Part shown: positions 26,922-35,715 of the stretch, piece after piece
Layout of the letters: the number at the start of each line of letters is the position of its first letter
Position numbering within the stretch: position 1 is the first letter of the stretch
Source of the DNA: Oleidesulfovibrio sp047973035
GTDB taxonomy: Bacteria > Desulfobacterota > Desulfovibrionia > Desulfovibrionales > Desulfovibrionaceae
Reading direction: 5' to 3'
Length of the DNA stretch: 64,000 nucleotides
Assembly (NCBI RefSeq): GCF_047973035.1
Contig: NZ_JBKEBF010000037.1
Location: forward strand, 62,001 to 126,000
Translations under genes and position numbers: made by a program
The notes under the pieces: model-generated
Told to the model about the DNA's origin: nothing
Seen by the model: only the letters and a program-made list of their open reading frames with translations
Database searches by the model: none

Positions 26922-27929
26922 CTACACGTTGTAGTACTTCCGGTACCAGTCCACAAAGTTTGCGATGCCCTCTTTCAGCGGCGTTCCGGGCTTAAAGCCG
27001 GTGTCAGCGATAAGGTCATCTACGTTTGCATAGGTGGCTTCCACGTCACCGGGCTGCATGGGCATAAGGTTTTTAACGGCCTTTTTGCCGATGCACTCTT
27101 CAAGTGTTTCAATAAAGGTGCCCAGTTCTACCGTGTTATTGTTACCTATGTTGTAAATGCGGTACGGTGCGGGGCTGGATGACGGGTCAGGCGCAGCTCC
27201 GCTCCATTCAGGATTAGGTGCAGGTGTGCGCTCTGTCACGCGGACCACGCCTTCAATGATGTCATCAATATAAGTAAAGTCGCGGCGCATGCGGCCTTCA
27301 TTAAATACATTAATGGGCTTGCCTTCAAATATGGCTTTGGTGAACAGGAACAGAGCCATGTCCGGACGTCCCCACGGGCCGTACACAGTGAAAAAGCGCA
27401 GTCCTGTTGTAGGCAGACGGTACAAGTGGCTGTATGTGTGCGCCATAAGCTCGTTGGATTTTTTGCTTGCGGCGTACAGGCTGATGGGGTGGTCTACGTT
27501 GTCATGCACGCTGAAGGGCATGTTGGTATTCAGCCCGTATACCGAGCTGGAAGAAGCATACACAAGGTGTTTAACGCCGTTGTGGCGGCAGCCTTCCAGA
27601 ATATTGCCAAAGCCGACAAGGTTGGACTGAATGTACGAACGGGGATTTTCGATGCTGTAGCGAACGCCTGCCTGCGCAGCAAGGTTCACCACATGGGTGA
27701 ACTGTTCTTTTTCGAACAGAGCATCCATGGCGGCATCATCAGCAAGATCCACAGGGGCAAAGGTAAAGCCCTGCTCTTTTTGCAGCAGTGCCAGACGATC
27801 TTTCTTAAGCTGCACGTCGTAGTAATCGTTCAGGCAATCGAGGCCTACAACGGTGTGCCCATCAGCCAGAAAACGGCGGCTTAGATGAAAGCCGATAAAA
27901 CCGGCTGCTCCGGTAACAAGAATATGCAT
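26922..27929 (-). CDS. NAD-dependent sugar-nucleotide epimerase, UDP-glucuronate 4-epimerase type
   Basis: Extended short-chain dehydrogenase/reductase that likely converts UDP-glucuronate to UDP-galacturonate for surface polysaccharide. The 335-residue sequence has the NAD motif TGAAGFIG (6-13), the catalytic triad region SSSSVYG and Tyr152-x3-Lys156, and the family-typical PWGRPDMALFLFT and RRDFTYIDDI segments. The ATG follows AGGA. An insert rich in Pro and Ser (near SGAAPDPSSSPAP) resembles that in this epimerase group. The gene stands alone with its own terminator. The substrate is inferred from similarity and could be another UDP-sugar. Confidence 0.85.
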   Translation of the reverse strand: MHILVTGAAGFIGFHLSRRFLADGHTVVGLDCLNDYYDVQLKKDRLALLQKEQGFTFAPVDLADDAAMDALFEKEQFTHVVNLAAQAGVRYSIENPRSYIQSNLVGFGNILEGCRHNGVKHLVYASSSSVYGLNTNMPFSVHDNVDHPISLYAASKKSNELMAHTYSHLYRLPTTGLRFFTVYGPWGRPDMALFLFTKAIFEGKPINVFNEGRMRRDFTYIDDIIEGVVRVTERTPAPNPEWSGAAPDPSSSPAPYRIYNIGNNNTVELGTFIETLEECIGKKAVKNLMPMQPGDVEATYANVDDLIADTGFKPGTPLKEGIANFVDWYRKYYNV

Positions 27930-28499
27930 GGTCGGTTCCTGTATGAAGCGCGCATATGCGCGGCTGGTTGAGCTTGTAAGAACGGTGGGCAATATATGCC
28001 AAAAAATTGCCCACGTCATCTCTTGAGGAGGCGCCCTCTCACGCCCCGCCTCTGCTGCGGGTAATCTGAGTGAAGTTTTTGTGTTGGCCTGATCTGCTTG
28101 CGGTGCTGTGTGGTTTATGGAGGAGGAATTAAAGCCGTCTGCGGCATGGGTGCGCTGTGATTAAATTATGTGCCTTGCGCGCCGCTACCCGTTTTAACGG
28201 TTCACTTGCGATTTTCTTTTTGCCGGGGGATGCACTAACTTGTCTCAGGTATAAATAATAAGGGGCTTGCTGAGAATACTTGAGCTACAGACCATAAAGC
28301 CGATGGAACATCATGCTTACGTTATCCTCTTCGCGTTGCGGTTTTAAGAAGCCACTCCCCCTCACTGTCACGGCGATTCCTCTCTCATTTCAGTATCGTC
28401 TAGTGGTTGTCATTGGTTTGCTCCGGCCAGCTTCCCTGTGTGTTCTGTTTCGTCTGTTTTGTGTGGTGCGGCCATATAAGGCAACAGGCTCATTTAAAA
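27930..28499. other. Gene-free stretch upstream of the epimerase
   Basis: About 570 bases between two minus-strand genes. I saw no gene with an SD and no recognisable RNA. A fragment resembling a tRNA D-arm near 28393 lacks the rest of a tRNA. Confidence 0.4.
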
Positions 28500-28532
28500 A
28501 TACAAATAAAAAGGCGACCATCAGGCCGCCTT
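28500..28532 (-). terminator. Rho-independent terminator after slipin gene
   Basis: Nine-base arms AAGGCGACC / GGCCGCCTT (one G-U) with a 4-base loop; TTTTTATTT follows on the minus strand. Confidence 0.82.
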
Positions 28533-28562
28533 TCCTATCAAGGGTAACTGGTTCAAATCAGG

Positions 28563-29306
28563 CTATTTGCCCTTGGCATCAAGAAAGGGTTTAATAATAT
28601 CAAACGGAATAGGGATTACGGTTGATTTTCCTTCCGCAGCCATTTCCCGCATTGTCTGGAGGTACCGCAACTGGAGTGAAGCAGGTGCTTCCGACATTAT
28701 CTGCGCTGCTTCTTTAAGTTTTGTCGAAGCCTGTAACTCGCCTTCTGCGTTAATGACCTTGGCGCGGCGTTCACGTTCAGCCTCTGCCTGTTTGGCCATT
28801 GCGCGCTGCATTTCGGCAGGCAGGTCAATATGCTTAAGCTCTACAGACTGTACCTTGATGCCCCACGGGTCGGTCTGTTCGTCCAGTAATTGCTGAATCT
28901 GCTCATTCATCTCTTCCCGTTGGGCCAGCAGCTGGTCCAGCTCCGCACTGCCACAAACGCTACGTAACGTCGTCTGCGCAAGTTGCGAAGTGGCATAAAG
29001 ATAATCCTCTACTTCAATGATGGACTTAACAGGCTCCACAACGCGGAAGTATACGACAGCATTTACTTCAACGGAAACGTTATCCCGTGTGATGACATCC
29101 TGATTGGGAACATCGAGGGTCAGCACCCGTTTGCTTACGCGAACCATGCGATCAATTATGGGAATCAGAATAATGATGCCCGGACCTTTGGCTCCGAGAA
29201 CGCGCCCAAGCCGGAAAACAACCGCCCTTTCGTATTCATTAAGCACTTTGATGGATGCAATCAGAAACGCAACGATGGCCAGAATTATGGGAAGATAGGC
29301 AAACAT
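28563..29306 (-). CDS. Slipin (stomatin/SPFH-domain membrane protein)
   Basis: A 247-residue protein with one N-terminal membrane segment (about 3-22) and an SPFH/Band 7 domain (VLNEYERAVVFRLGRV to the coiled-coil AKQAEAERERRAKVINAEGE). Slipins organise membrane microdomains and are often substrates or partners of the NfeD protease encoded beside them. The ATG follows AAAGGAG. It lies 83 bases downstream of the nfeD-type gene, forming the classic two-gene nfeD-slipin operon. Confidence 0.92.
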   Translation of the reverse strand: MFAYLPIILAIVAFLIASIKVLNEYERAVVFRLGRVLGAKGPGIIILIPIIDRMVRVSKRVLTLDVPNQDVITRDNVSVEVNAVVYFRVVEPVKSIIEVEDYLYATSQLAQTTLRSVCGSAELDQLLAQREEMNEQIQQLLDEQTDPWGIKVQSVELKHIDLPAEMQRAMAKQAEAERERRAKVINAEGELQASTKLKEAAQIMSEAPASLQLRYLQTMREMAAEGKSTVIPIPFDIIKPFLDAKGK

Positions 29307-29389
29307 TCTGCTTCTCCTTTAGGTTTACATTTGGAGCCGTGATTACAGTGTATAGAACCGCGATGCGGTTGGGGGCTGAAGTTATGCCG

Positions 29390-30757
29390 CTACGAAGTTC
29401 CTTTGTGTGAATCATCGGAATCGGCGTGGCCTGTTGATACATGCAGCGTAAGGCCCTTCATGCCGGTAACGATAACACTTTCCCCTTTTGCGATGGGGAG
29501 TTCTTTCGGTGTTGTCGCGTTCCACATGGTGCCTTGCAGTTTAACGGTTCCCTTTTTGCCGTTCCAGCGGACAACGGTCGCTGTCTGCCCTGTCAGCTGT
29601 TCAGAAACCATTGCGGTAGTGCGACGTTGCGACTTTACTGCCAGCCAGACTATGCCACCCATAAAGGCGCTGATACCAAGAACCGTAGGGCCGATGGTCA
29701 TGAGGGGAAGGCGCAGTCTTTCACTTTCAGGGAAGAGGATGAGCGAGCCGAAGAAAAGCGCGGCGACTCCAGCCAGAGAAAGCAGACCGAAACTGATGAC
29801 TTTCACTTCCAGCAGAAAGAATATCAGCCCCAGAACAATCAGCAGCAGTCCGGCTGCTTCCGTGGGCAGAATTGTCATGGCGTACAGCCCAAGCAGTAAC
29901 GATAACGCTCCTAACACTCCCGGCAGTATCGCGCCGGGGTGCGTAAACTCCACAAAAAGCAACGCAACACCGGCAATAAGCAACAGATACGCAACCTGCG
30001 GATCAAGCAGCCAGCCGATAAAGCGGTACCTGACCCCTGGCTCATACGGCACGATGGTTATCATGTCTTCCGTGAAATAGAGCGGCCCAAGCTCGGCGGG
30101 CACCCCTCTGCTGCCGGCCTGAACAAGAAAGTCTTTCGGCGAGGTTGCCATAAACTCGACAACGTTGTTCATGATGGCCTGAGACGAAGGCAGACTCTCA
30201 CCTTTGCGAACGGCAGAAACATACCAGTCCACATTGCGGTTGTGGCGTTCTGCCAGACTGGAAACCAGACTGGAAAGGTCGTTGGTGACTTTTGTGGCTA
30301 AGTCCCCTTTAGTGTCGGAACCGTCTGCCGTTACGGGAATGGCTGCCCCCAGAGTCGTCTGCGGAGCCATACCGTTAATGCTGGCCGCAGCAACCAGAAA
30401 CATACCTGCACTTGCGGCATGTGCTCCTGACGGCCCTACCCACACCCCTACGGGCACATTTGCGTTCAGAATGTCCTGAACCATCTCGCGCATGGATGAA
30501 ACAAGTCCGCCCGGGGTGTTCAGCGTCACCAGCACCATGTCATGCCCCGCCTCTGCCTCTTGAATCGCTCCGCGCAGCAGGTCCGCCGTTGCAGGACCGA
30601 TTCCGGCATTAATAGTTACATTGACCACGCTGACAGGCTTATTTTCAGGCTCGTTCTCAGCCGCAAAAGCAATAGAGGCTGTATGAATTGCTATGAAAAA
30701 GATAAAAATCGCCCAGAGGGTTGAATATGTGCGAAAAAAAGAGGTGTAGCTGTTCAT
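29390..30757 (-). CDS. NfeD-type membrane serine protease (ClpP-class)
   Basis: A 455-residue membrane protease that in studied members cleaves the partner slipin. A signal peptide or anchor (about 12-32) is followed by a ClpP-like protease domain with Ser116 in GAHAASAG and Lys156 in TKVTND, the expected Ser-Lys dyad. Then come about four membrane segments (about 245-370) and a C-terminal OB-fold NfeD domain (QLTGQTATVVRWNGKKG). The ATG follows AGGAG. A run of nine C on the coding strand lies about 66-74 bases upstream of the start. Confidence 0.92.
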   Translation of the reverse strand: MNSYTSFFRTYSTLWAIFIFFIAIHTASIAFAAENEPENKPVSVVNVTINAGIGPATADLLRGAIQEAEAGHDMVLVTLNTPGGLVSSMREMVQDILNANVPVGVWVGPSGAHAASAGMFLVAAASINGMAPQTTLGAAIPVTADGSDTKGDLATKVTNDLSSLVSSLAERHNRNVDWYVSAVRKGESLPSSQAIMNNVVEFMATSPKDFLVQAGSRGVPAELGPLYFTEDMITIVPYEPGVRYRFIGWLLDPQVAYLLLIAGVALLFVEFTHPGAILPGVLGALSLLLGLYAMTILPTEAAGLLLIVLGLIFFLLEVKVISFGLLSLAGVAALFFGSLILFPESERLRLPLMTIGPTVLGISAFMGGIVWLAVKSQRRTTAMVSEQLTGQTATVVRWNGKKGTVKLQGTMWNATTPKELPIAKGESVIVTGMKGLTLHVSTGHADSDDSHKGTS

Positions 30758-31040
30758 GGCGTTTCTCCTGCATGGCTATGGCACCACTCGGATGCGGAGG
30801 CTAGTCTGAGCATAGCGTAAACGGGGGGGGGTGAACAGGTTTTTCGAATCGAATTTTGTTTGTTTATACTTATTGAAACATGTGCATGGCAGTTCACATT
30901 GGCAAGGTGTTTTTGCCTGGGGCGATGATTGCCGATGAGTTACGGTGCCGTGCGGCAATATGCAACCGCGCTGCAAAGCGGAGAATGCAGAAGCGACAGG
31001 ACTGCTGCTCGGGAAGAGCCGGACAGCGTTGCATCGACAG
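30758..31040. other. Upstream region of nfeD-type gene with G9 tract
   Basis: Contains a homopolymer of nine G on the plus strand at 30823-30831. No gene was recognised. The nfeD promoter should lie here. Confidence 0.5.
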
Positions 31041-31072
31041 AAAAAAGCCCGCTACCTTTTCAGGCAGCGGGC
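31041..31072 (-). terminator. Rho-independent terminator after coaBC operon
   Basis: Eleven-base arms GCCCGCTACCT / AGGCAGCGGGC with one mismatch-type wobble; TTTTTTC follows on the minus strand. Confidence 0.87.
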
Positions 31073-31094
31073 AAAAAATAGCAGGCAAAGAGTT

Positions 31095-32069
31095 TCAGCG
31101 CATTTGCTGCAACGCCACGCGCAGGCAGGAGATAACTGCATCTACAGGGCCTGGTGATTCAAGCAGGTAATCAATGTCCGGCATGGCATACAGCCTGAAG
31201 CCGTTGAAGTGGACAAACTGATATGGCCTGAGACCGCAATGCGGGGCAAAGCTTCGCAGCGCTCTGCTGCCGAAGGCAAACACCCTGCGCGGCTTGATGC
31301 GCTCTATACCGGCAAGAAACAGTGCGGGGTCTGCCACAAGGCCGGATTCGTCCGTGTCTGTCTGGGCGTTTTGGGGCGGCATGGCCACGGGCCAGAAGGC
31401 GCTGGTTCCGCGGGGCAGTTGCAGGCTGCCGATGATGCGCCGCAGCAGTGCGCCGCGCTCGGCATTGGCATTGCCGCACAGGTCATCGCCAAGCGACCAG
31501 TATGTCCATACAACAGGTGCAGGGCCGGGGATTTTAGCCCACGCAGCCTGCCATGTTGCAGGCCATTGTTCAGGCGGCAGCGTGCTTGCCTGAGGCGGCT
31601 CAGGTTTATCCTCGCGCATCGTGCATGCGTCCGGAGACTCCTGCGGGGTATACTTGGGCCGTGTTTGCGGCTGTAAGGCTGTATTGTCCCGAGGTGGTTG
31701 AGGGGCTGCAGGGCGGTGCTGCTGCCCAGCAGGACCGGCAGAGCCGTTCGCGGCGGTGCCGCTGTATGGCCTTTGCGGAGAAGAATGCTCGGTGGCAGCC
31801 TGTGGCGTATACCCGTGCTGCCCTGCTCGCTGTGCAGGAGCGGGCGCAGCGTAAGAATCGCTTTGGCTTTGCCGGAGGACATGCGGGGTCTGAGCTGCGA
31901 CGTTTTGTGAAGCGCCAGCGGGCGAAGCTGCCTGCTGTGCCTTTTTACCCTCTTCCAGCCATGCCTCTACCGTCTCATCAATAAAAAGATAGTTAAGTCC
32001 GGCATTGTGCCAAGGGCGCAGATCTTCGCGCAGAGCTACATTTGCAACAGCCAATCCAGAATCCTCCAT
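31095..32069 (-). CDS. Uracil-DNA-glycosylase-like protein with Pro/Gln-rich linker
   Basis: A 324-residue protein of unknown function. An N-terminal 45-residue conserved-looking block is followed by a low-complexity Ala/Pro/Gln/Ser linker (about 50-165). The C-terminal domain (about 175-320) reads like a degenerate family-4-type uracil-DNA glycosylase fold: GDDLCGNANAERGALLRRII, then FWPVAMP, then RRVFAFGSRALRSF. Catalytic residues are not evident, so it may be inactive. The ATG at 32069 overlaps coaBC by 34 bases; a TTG at 32054 with GGAGGA 7 bases upstream is an alternative start. It is the last gene of the coaBC operon. Confidence 0.55.
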   Translation of the reverse strand: MEDSGLAVANVALREDLRPWHNAGLNYLFIDETVEAWLEEGKKAQQAASPAGASQNVAAQTPHVLRQSQSDSYAAPAPAQRAGQHGYTPQAATEHSSPQRPYSGTAANGSAGPAGQQHRPAAPQPPRDNTALQPQTRPKYTPQESPDACTMREDKPEPPQASTLPPEQWPATWQAAWAKIPGPAPVVWTYWSLGDDLCGNANAERGALLRRIIGSLQLPRGTSAFWPVAMPPQNAQTDTDESGLVADPALFLAGIERIKPRRVFAFGSRALRSFAPHCGLRPYQFVHFNGFRLYAMPDIDYLLESPGPVDAVISCLRVALQQMR

Positions 32070-33262
32070 GCTACTTCTGTCTTGGGTTGCACGGGCCACT
32101 CTTCGGTACGACCGTTCCTGTCTGCCACAAAAACCTTGTTGGTAGCGGACTGGAAGCCGCTTTCAGGGGTGCCGACAATATTGCCGACGATCATATCGGC
32201 ATTTTTGCGTTGCAGCTTGCCCACGGCATTGGCCTGCAGGTCGCCCGTCTCTGCCGCAAAGCCGATGATGCGCTGATCATCGCGCTTAGCCTGCCCCAGC
32301 GTTTTTAAAATATCAGTGTTTGGCGTAAATTCGACCCGCAGGGAATCGCTTCCGGCTTTTTTAAACTTTGCATCGCCGAAAGGAACAGGGCTGAAGTCCG
32401 CAACTGCGGCAGTGAAAATTCCGGTATCCACGGCAGGCCATAAGTCTGCCGTGGCTTTGTACATTTCTTTTGCACTGGTAACGTCATAACGCATTATGGC
32501 CGCAGGCAGCCACGGAGTGCCCGGGCCGCAGACGGCATGTACCTGAGCGCCGCGCAACCATGCCGCCACGGCAAATGATGCGCCCATCACGCCGGAAGAC
32601 GGATTGGACCAGAAGCGCACGCCGTCCCACTGTTCCCGCGTAGGGCCAAGGGTTATCATGACTTTGGTTCCGGCCATATCCTGTGGCGTCATGGCCTTCA
32701 GACCGGTAAGAAAAATGGTATCAAGGTCTGCCAGTCTGCCCTGCCCCACATCCATGCAGGCCATGCGACCGCAGCCGGGCTCAATGGTTATGTGCCCGCG
32801 GTCTTTCAGCTTTTGCCAGTTTTCCTGTGTGGACGGGTTATTCCACATGCGGGGGTTCATGGCAGGAGCAATGACCAACGGCCCTTCAAAAGCCAGAGCC
32901 TGACACGACAGCATATCGTCTGCCATGCCGTGCGCAATTTTAGCCATGATGGCGGCAGTGGCGGGTGCAATAAGAAAAGCATGGCAGGCTTCCCCGGGGG
33001 TAAGATGCCCGAAAACATCATCCCCCACGGGAAACATGCCGGAATATACAGGTGAAGCGCCGAGCGCTTCGAAACTGAGCGGAGTTACAAAACGGGCAGC
33101 ACTTTCCGTAACCGTCGCGCCTACATCGGCTCCGGAGTCTTTAAAACGCCGCAGAAGATCGAGCGATTTATATGCCGCGACAGAACCGCAGACGCCTAAT
33201 TGCAGGCGTTTGCCCATATAGCCGCTGAAGGCAAGATGCGCGGTGCCGGAAGTGGAGCTCAT
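32036..33262 (-). CDS. coaBC: Bifunctional phosphopantothenoylcysteine decarboxylase/synthase
   Basis: Two steps of coenzyme A synthesis: joining cysteine to 4'-phosphopantothenate and decarboxylating the product. The 408-residue protein has the flavin-dependent CoaC domain (about 15-185) with the catalytic His region EACHAFLIAPATA, PAMNPRMW and the GRMACMDVGQGR active-site flap, then the CoaB domain with GPTREQWDGVRFWSNPSSG and AAVADFSP. Its ATG overlaps the upstream stop in a TAATG arrangement, so it is coupled to the lipoprotein gene. Confidence 0.95.
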   Translation of the reverse strand: MSSTSGTAHLAFSGYMGKRLQLGVCGSVAAYKSLDLLRRFKDSGADVGATVTESAARFVTPLSFEALGASPVYSGMFPVGDDVFGHLTPGEACHAFLIAPATAAIMAKIAHGMADDMLSCQALAFEGPLVIAPAMNPRMWNNPSTQENWQKLKDRGHITIEPGCGRMACMDVGQGRLADLDTIFLTGLKAMTPQDMAGTKVMITLGPTREQWDGVRFWSNPSSGVMGASFAVAAWLRGAQVHAVCGPGTPWLPAAIMRYDVTSAKEMYKATADLWPAVDTGIFTAAVADFSPVPFGDAKFKKAGSDSLRVEFTPNTDILKTLGQAKRDDQRIIGFAAETGDLQANAVGKLQRKNADMIVGNIVGTPESGFQSATNKVFVADRNGRTEEWPVQPKTEVAWRILDWLLQM

Positions 33263-33762
33263 TAGTTTGTCAGCCCTTCTTCTTGAATGGTGATGTCACC
33301 GGGAATAGAATTGGTGGGGGTATCAAGGATAGGCTTTTCAAGGCCTACGTTGTCCTGACGGGGGGCAACCCACACTTCCAGTTCGGTGTTGGTTTTATTG
33401 TCAGTAATATTGATGATGGCAAATTTGTCAGGCTTTGTGAACAGCAGCAGCGTACGCGGGCTGATGAACTGGAAGCGCAGGCTCCAGCCGTCACGCTGCA
33501 TGTTGGAAATGGTGTTCTGAGTCAGCGAACGGGCATCCACCCAGCCGGAAAAGCCGAGGAAGCCGGTACGGTCTGCACCGGAACCGAGCACAAACGAGTC
33601 TTTCAGCTTCATGTCGCGGGGAACGACAATGTCGTTGAAGTCATAGTACAGGAACTGGGAAACTTCTTCAGTTCCGCCGGAGCTGGAGCTGCCGGTTGTA
33701 GTACAACCGGAAAGAGCCACCACGCCGGCAAGCAGAAGCGCAAGAATAAGAGATTTTTTCAT
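33262..33762 (-). CDS. Putative lipoprotein, unknown function
   Basis: A 166-residue protein with a textbook lipoprotein signal (MKKSLILALLLAGVVALSGC) followed by a Ser/Gly/Thr spacer. The mature part has no motif I recognise; it looks like a beta-rich soluble domain (residues about 40-150). The ATG follows AAGGAG. It is the first gene of a three-gene unit with coaBC. Lack of Asp at position +2 after the Cys (it is Thr) would favour outer-membrane sorting under the E. coli rule. Confidence 0.75.
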   Translation of the reverse strand: MKKSLILALLLAGVVALSGCTTTGSSSSGGTEEVSQFLYYDFNDIVVPRDMKLKDSFVLGSGADRTGFLGFSGWVDARSLTQNTISNMQRDGWSLRFQFISPRTLLLFTKPDKFAIINITDNKTNTELEVWVAPRQDNVGLEKPILDTPTNSIPGDITIQEEGLTN

Positions 33763-34162
33763 GGAGTCTCCTTACTGAAATACAATGGTTCGGGCCTGTA
33801 CGCGCTTTGCGCCAGAGCCGATTGATTACGCACCACGGCGACGCCGTCACTCAGCTATGTCACATAGCGTATGTCGCAGCGGCACGCAATGAATCAACAA
33901 TAACTAAGTAACGCAACGTGTCTTGTCCGGTGGCTGTGCTTTTATGTGCGAATTGGCAAAAACGCAAAAAAAAGCATAACATGCCGCCGCTTCTATTGTT
34001 CAGTTGTCGGCTGACAGCTTGAAATAGTTGTGTTTTCGACAAAAAGTGACAAAATGGGGCGCCCCTGTTTGAAAAAACTTGCCTGCCGCCGCATCTTCTG
34101 GTCTGGTGCGGATTCCATGCCGGTGACGGCGGCTGAAAGATTGCGGCCGGAAGCTATGCCGG
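33763..34162. other. Divergent intergenic region
   Basis: About 400 bases between the lipoprotein operon (minus) and queA (plus). It should hold both promoters. No repeats or RNA genes were recognised. Confidence 0.4.
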
Positions 34163-34186
34163 ATGGTGGAAAGGACACGCTGCCCC

Positions 34187-35320
34187 ATGCAATCGACTAT
34201 TTCTGAACAAAACCAGAACAACCAAGAGGCATTACAGCATGTTGATGCCGATTTTACTCTTGCCGGTTACCGATTTGACCTGCCGGAAGCGCAGATAGCG
34301 CAGAATCCGCCCGAAAAGCGCGGAGAATCCCGCCTGTTTGTGGTCAACAGAGCTACAGGCACTAATTCGCAGGCCATGTTCCGCGATATTGCAGATTTTC
34401 TGCCCGACGGTGCCCTGCTGGTGGCCAATAACTCGCGGGTGCTGCCGGCCCGTATGCTGGGCAAGCGTCCCACAGGCGGCAAAGTTGAATTTCTGCTGCT
34501 CACTCCTCTGCCGCTTATCAAAGCTGTTCCCGTAAACGAAACGGGAGCATGTACAGCCCGTGCCGAAGGCCTTCTGCGTGCATCAAAGCGTGTGCGCAAA
34601 GGGGATGTCATGCAGTTTGAAGGGCTTGAGGTGGAAGTGCTGGCAACGGGTGAGTTCGGCAAGTGCGAAGTGCAGCTGCGCTGGCACGGCGACCTTGCAG
34701 CAGTTTTCATGCAGCAGGGGCATCTGCCGCTCCCTCCGTACATCCGCAGACCGGACGGTAAAGATGACCACGACCGTTATCAGACCATTTACAGCCGCGA
34801 AGACCGCTTAGGTTCCGTTGCCGCACCTACAGCAGGCCTGCACTTTACCCCCGAGCTGCACGAAGCGCTTGCAAAGCGTGGTTTCGGCTGGGCGGAAGTG
34901 ACGTTATACGTCGGGTATGGTACCTTCAGCCCTGTGCGTGTGGATGATATCCGCACACACCGTATGCACAAAGAATATATAGAACTTTCGCAGCAGGCTG
35001 CCACGGCAATTAACAATGCCAAAAAAGAAGGGCGTCCTGTTGTTACCGTGGGCACTACTTCCACCCGCGTGCTGGAAGGCGCATGGGCGCAGTGCGGTGA
35101 AATTCGTCCCTATACCGGATGGACGGATATTTTTATCTATCCGGGATATACGTTCAATGTGGCAGACCACATCATCACCAATTTCCACCTGCCCGAATCG
35201 TCTTTGCTGATGATGGTTTCGGCCTTTGCAGGACGCGAAAAAATGCTTGCCGCATATAAAGAAGCGGTGGACGCCGGTTACCGCTTTTTTTCGTATGGTG
35301 ATGCAATGTTGCTTTTATAG
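34187..35320 (+). CDS. queA: tRNA preQ1(34) S-adenosylmethionine ribosyltransferase-isomerase
   Basis: Adds the epoxy-cyclopentanediol moiety to preQ1 in tRNA during queuosine synthesis. The 377-residue sequence matches QueA along its length: FDLPEAQIAQNPPEKRGESRL, NNSRVLPARM, GHLPLPPYIRR, YQTIYS and GSVAAPTAGLHFTPEL. I chose the ATG at 34187, about 11 bases after AAGGA; an in-frame ATG at 34163 has no SD. About 26 extra residues precede the usual start of the family. Confidence 0.93.
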   Translation: MQSTISEQNQNNQEALQHVDADFTLAGYRFDLPEAQIAQNPPEKRGESRLFVVNRATGTNSQAMFRDIADFLPDGALLVANNSRVLPARMLGKRPTGGKVEFLLLTPLPLIKAVPVNETGACTARAEGLLRASKRVRKGDVMQFEGLEVEVLATGEFGKCEVQLRWHGDLAAVFMQQGHLPLPPYIRRPDGKDDHDRYQTIYSREDRLGSVAAPTAGLHFTPELHEALAKRGFGWAEVTLYVGYGTFSPVRVDDIRTHRMHKEYIELSQQAATAINNAKKEGRPVVTVGTTSTRVLEGAWAQCGEIRPYTGWTDIFIYPGYTFNVADHIITNFHLPESSLLMMVSAFAGREKMLAAYKEAVDAGYRFFSYGDAMLLL

Positions 35321-35465
35321 TGTGGGCTGGAAAAATGAGTGTTGCACAATTTTGCAAACCGGCAGGACTTGAGCTATACCCACAGCTCTAAGAATTAACA
35401 AAAAATCTCATGACACAGCGAGCGGCCTATAGTGGCAGCTTGCGAAAAAACAGAGGGTAGTGCGA

Positions 35466-35711
35466 ATGGCACGCGTTACGTTTTTGGATGAGAGGTGCAA
35501 GGGGTGCCTTTTGTGCACCACCGTTTGCCCCAAGGAAATCATCCGTCAGTCCTCCCGCTTTAACCGTAAAGGGTACAAAGTGGCAGAGGTGACTGAAGAG
35601 GACATGGAAAAGTGTACGGGCTGCGCATCTTGTGCGCTTATCTGCCCCGACTGTGCGATCAGGGTTTACCGGCCCGAAAAGCCCGCAAAGGGCGAAAAGG
35701 CAAAGGAGTAG
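35466..35711 (+). CDS. 2-oxoacid:ferredoxin oxidoreductase, ferredoxin-like delta subunit
   Basis: An 81-residue protein with two [4Fe-4S] motifs, CKGCLLCTTVCP and CTGCASCALICP, that passes electrons from the TPP centre to external ferredoxin. The ATG at 35466 has AGAGGG 8 bases upstream. It is the first gene of a four-gene operon whose members are separated by only 3-4 bases. Small delta subunits of this kind occur in Vor and Kor enzymes. Confidence 0.9.
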   Translation: MARVTFLDERCKGCLLCTTVCPKEIIRQSSRFNRKGYKVAEVTEEDMEKCTGCASCALICPDCAIRVYRPEKPAKGEKAKE

Positions 35712-35715
35712 GCGC

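Noticed and set aside
28385..28440. A tRNA-like D-arm sequence (CGTCTAGTGG) resembling tRNA-Glu
   Set aside because: No matching anticodon arm, T-arm or acceptor stem could be found around it.
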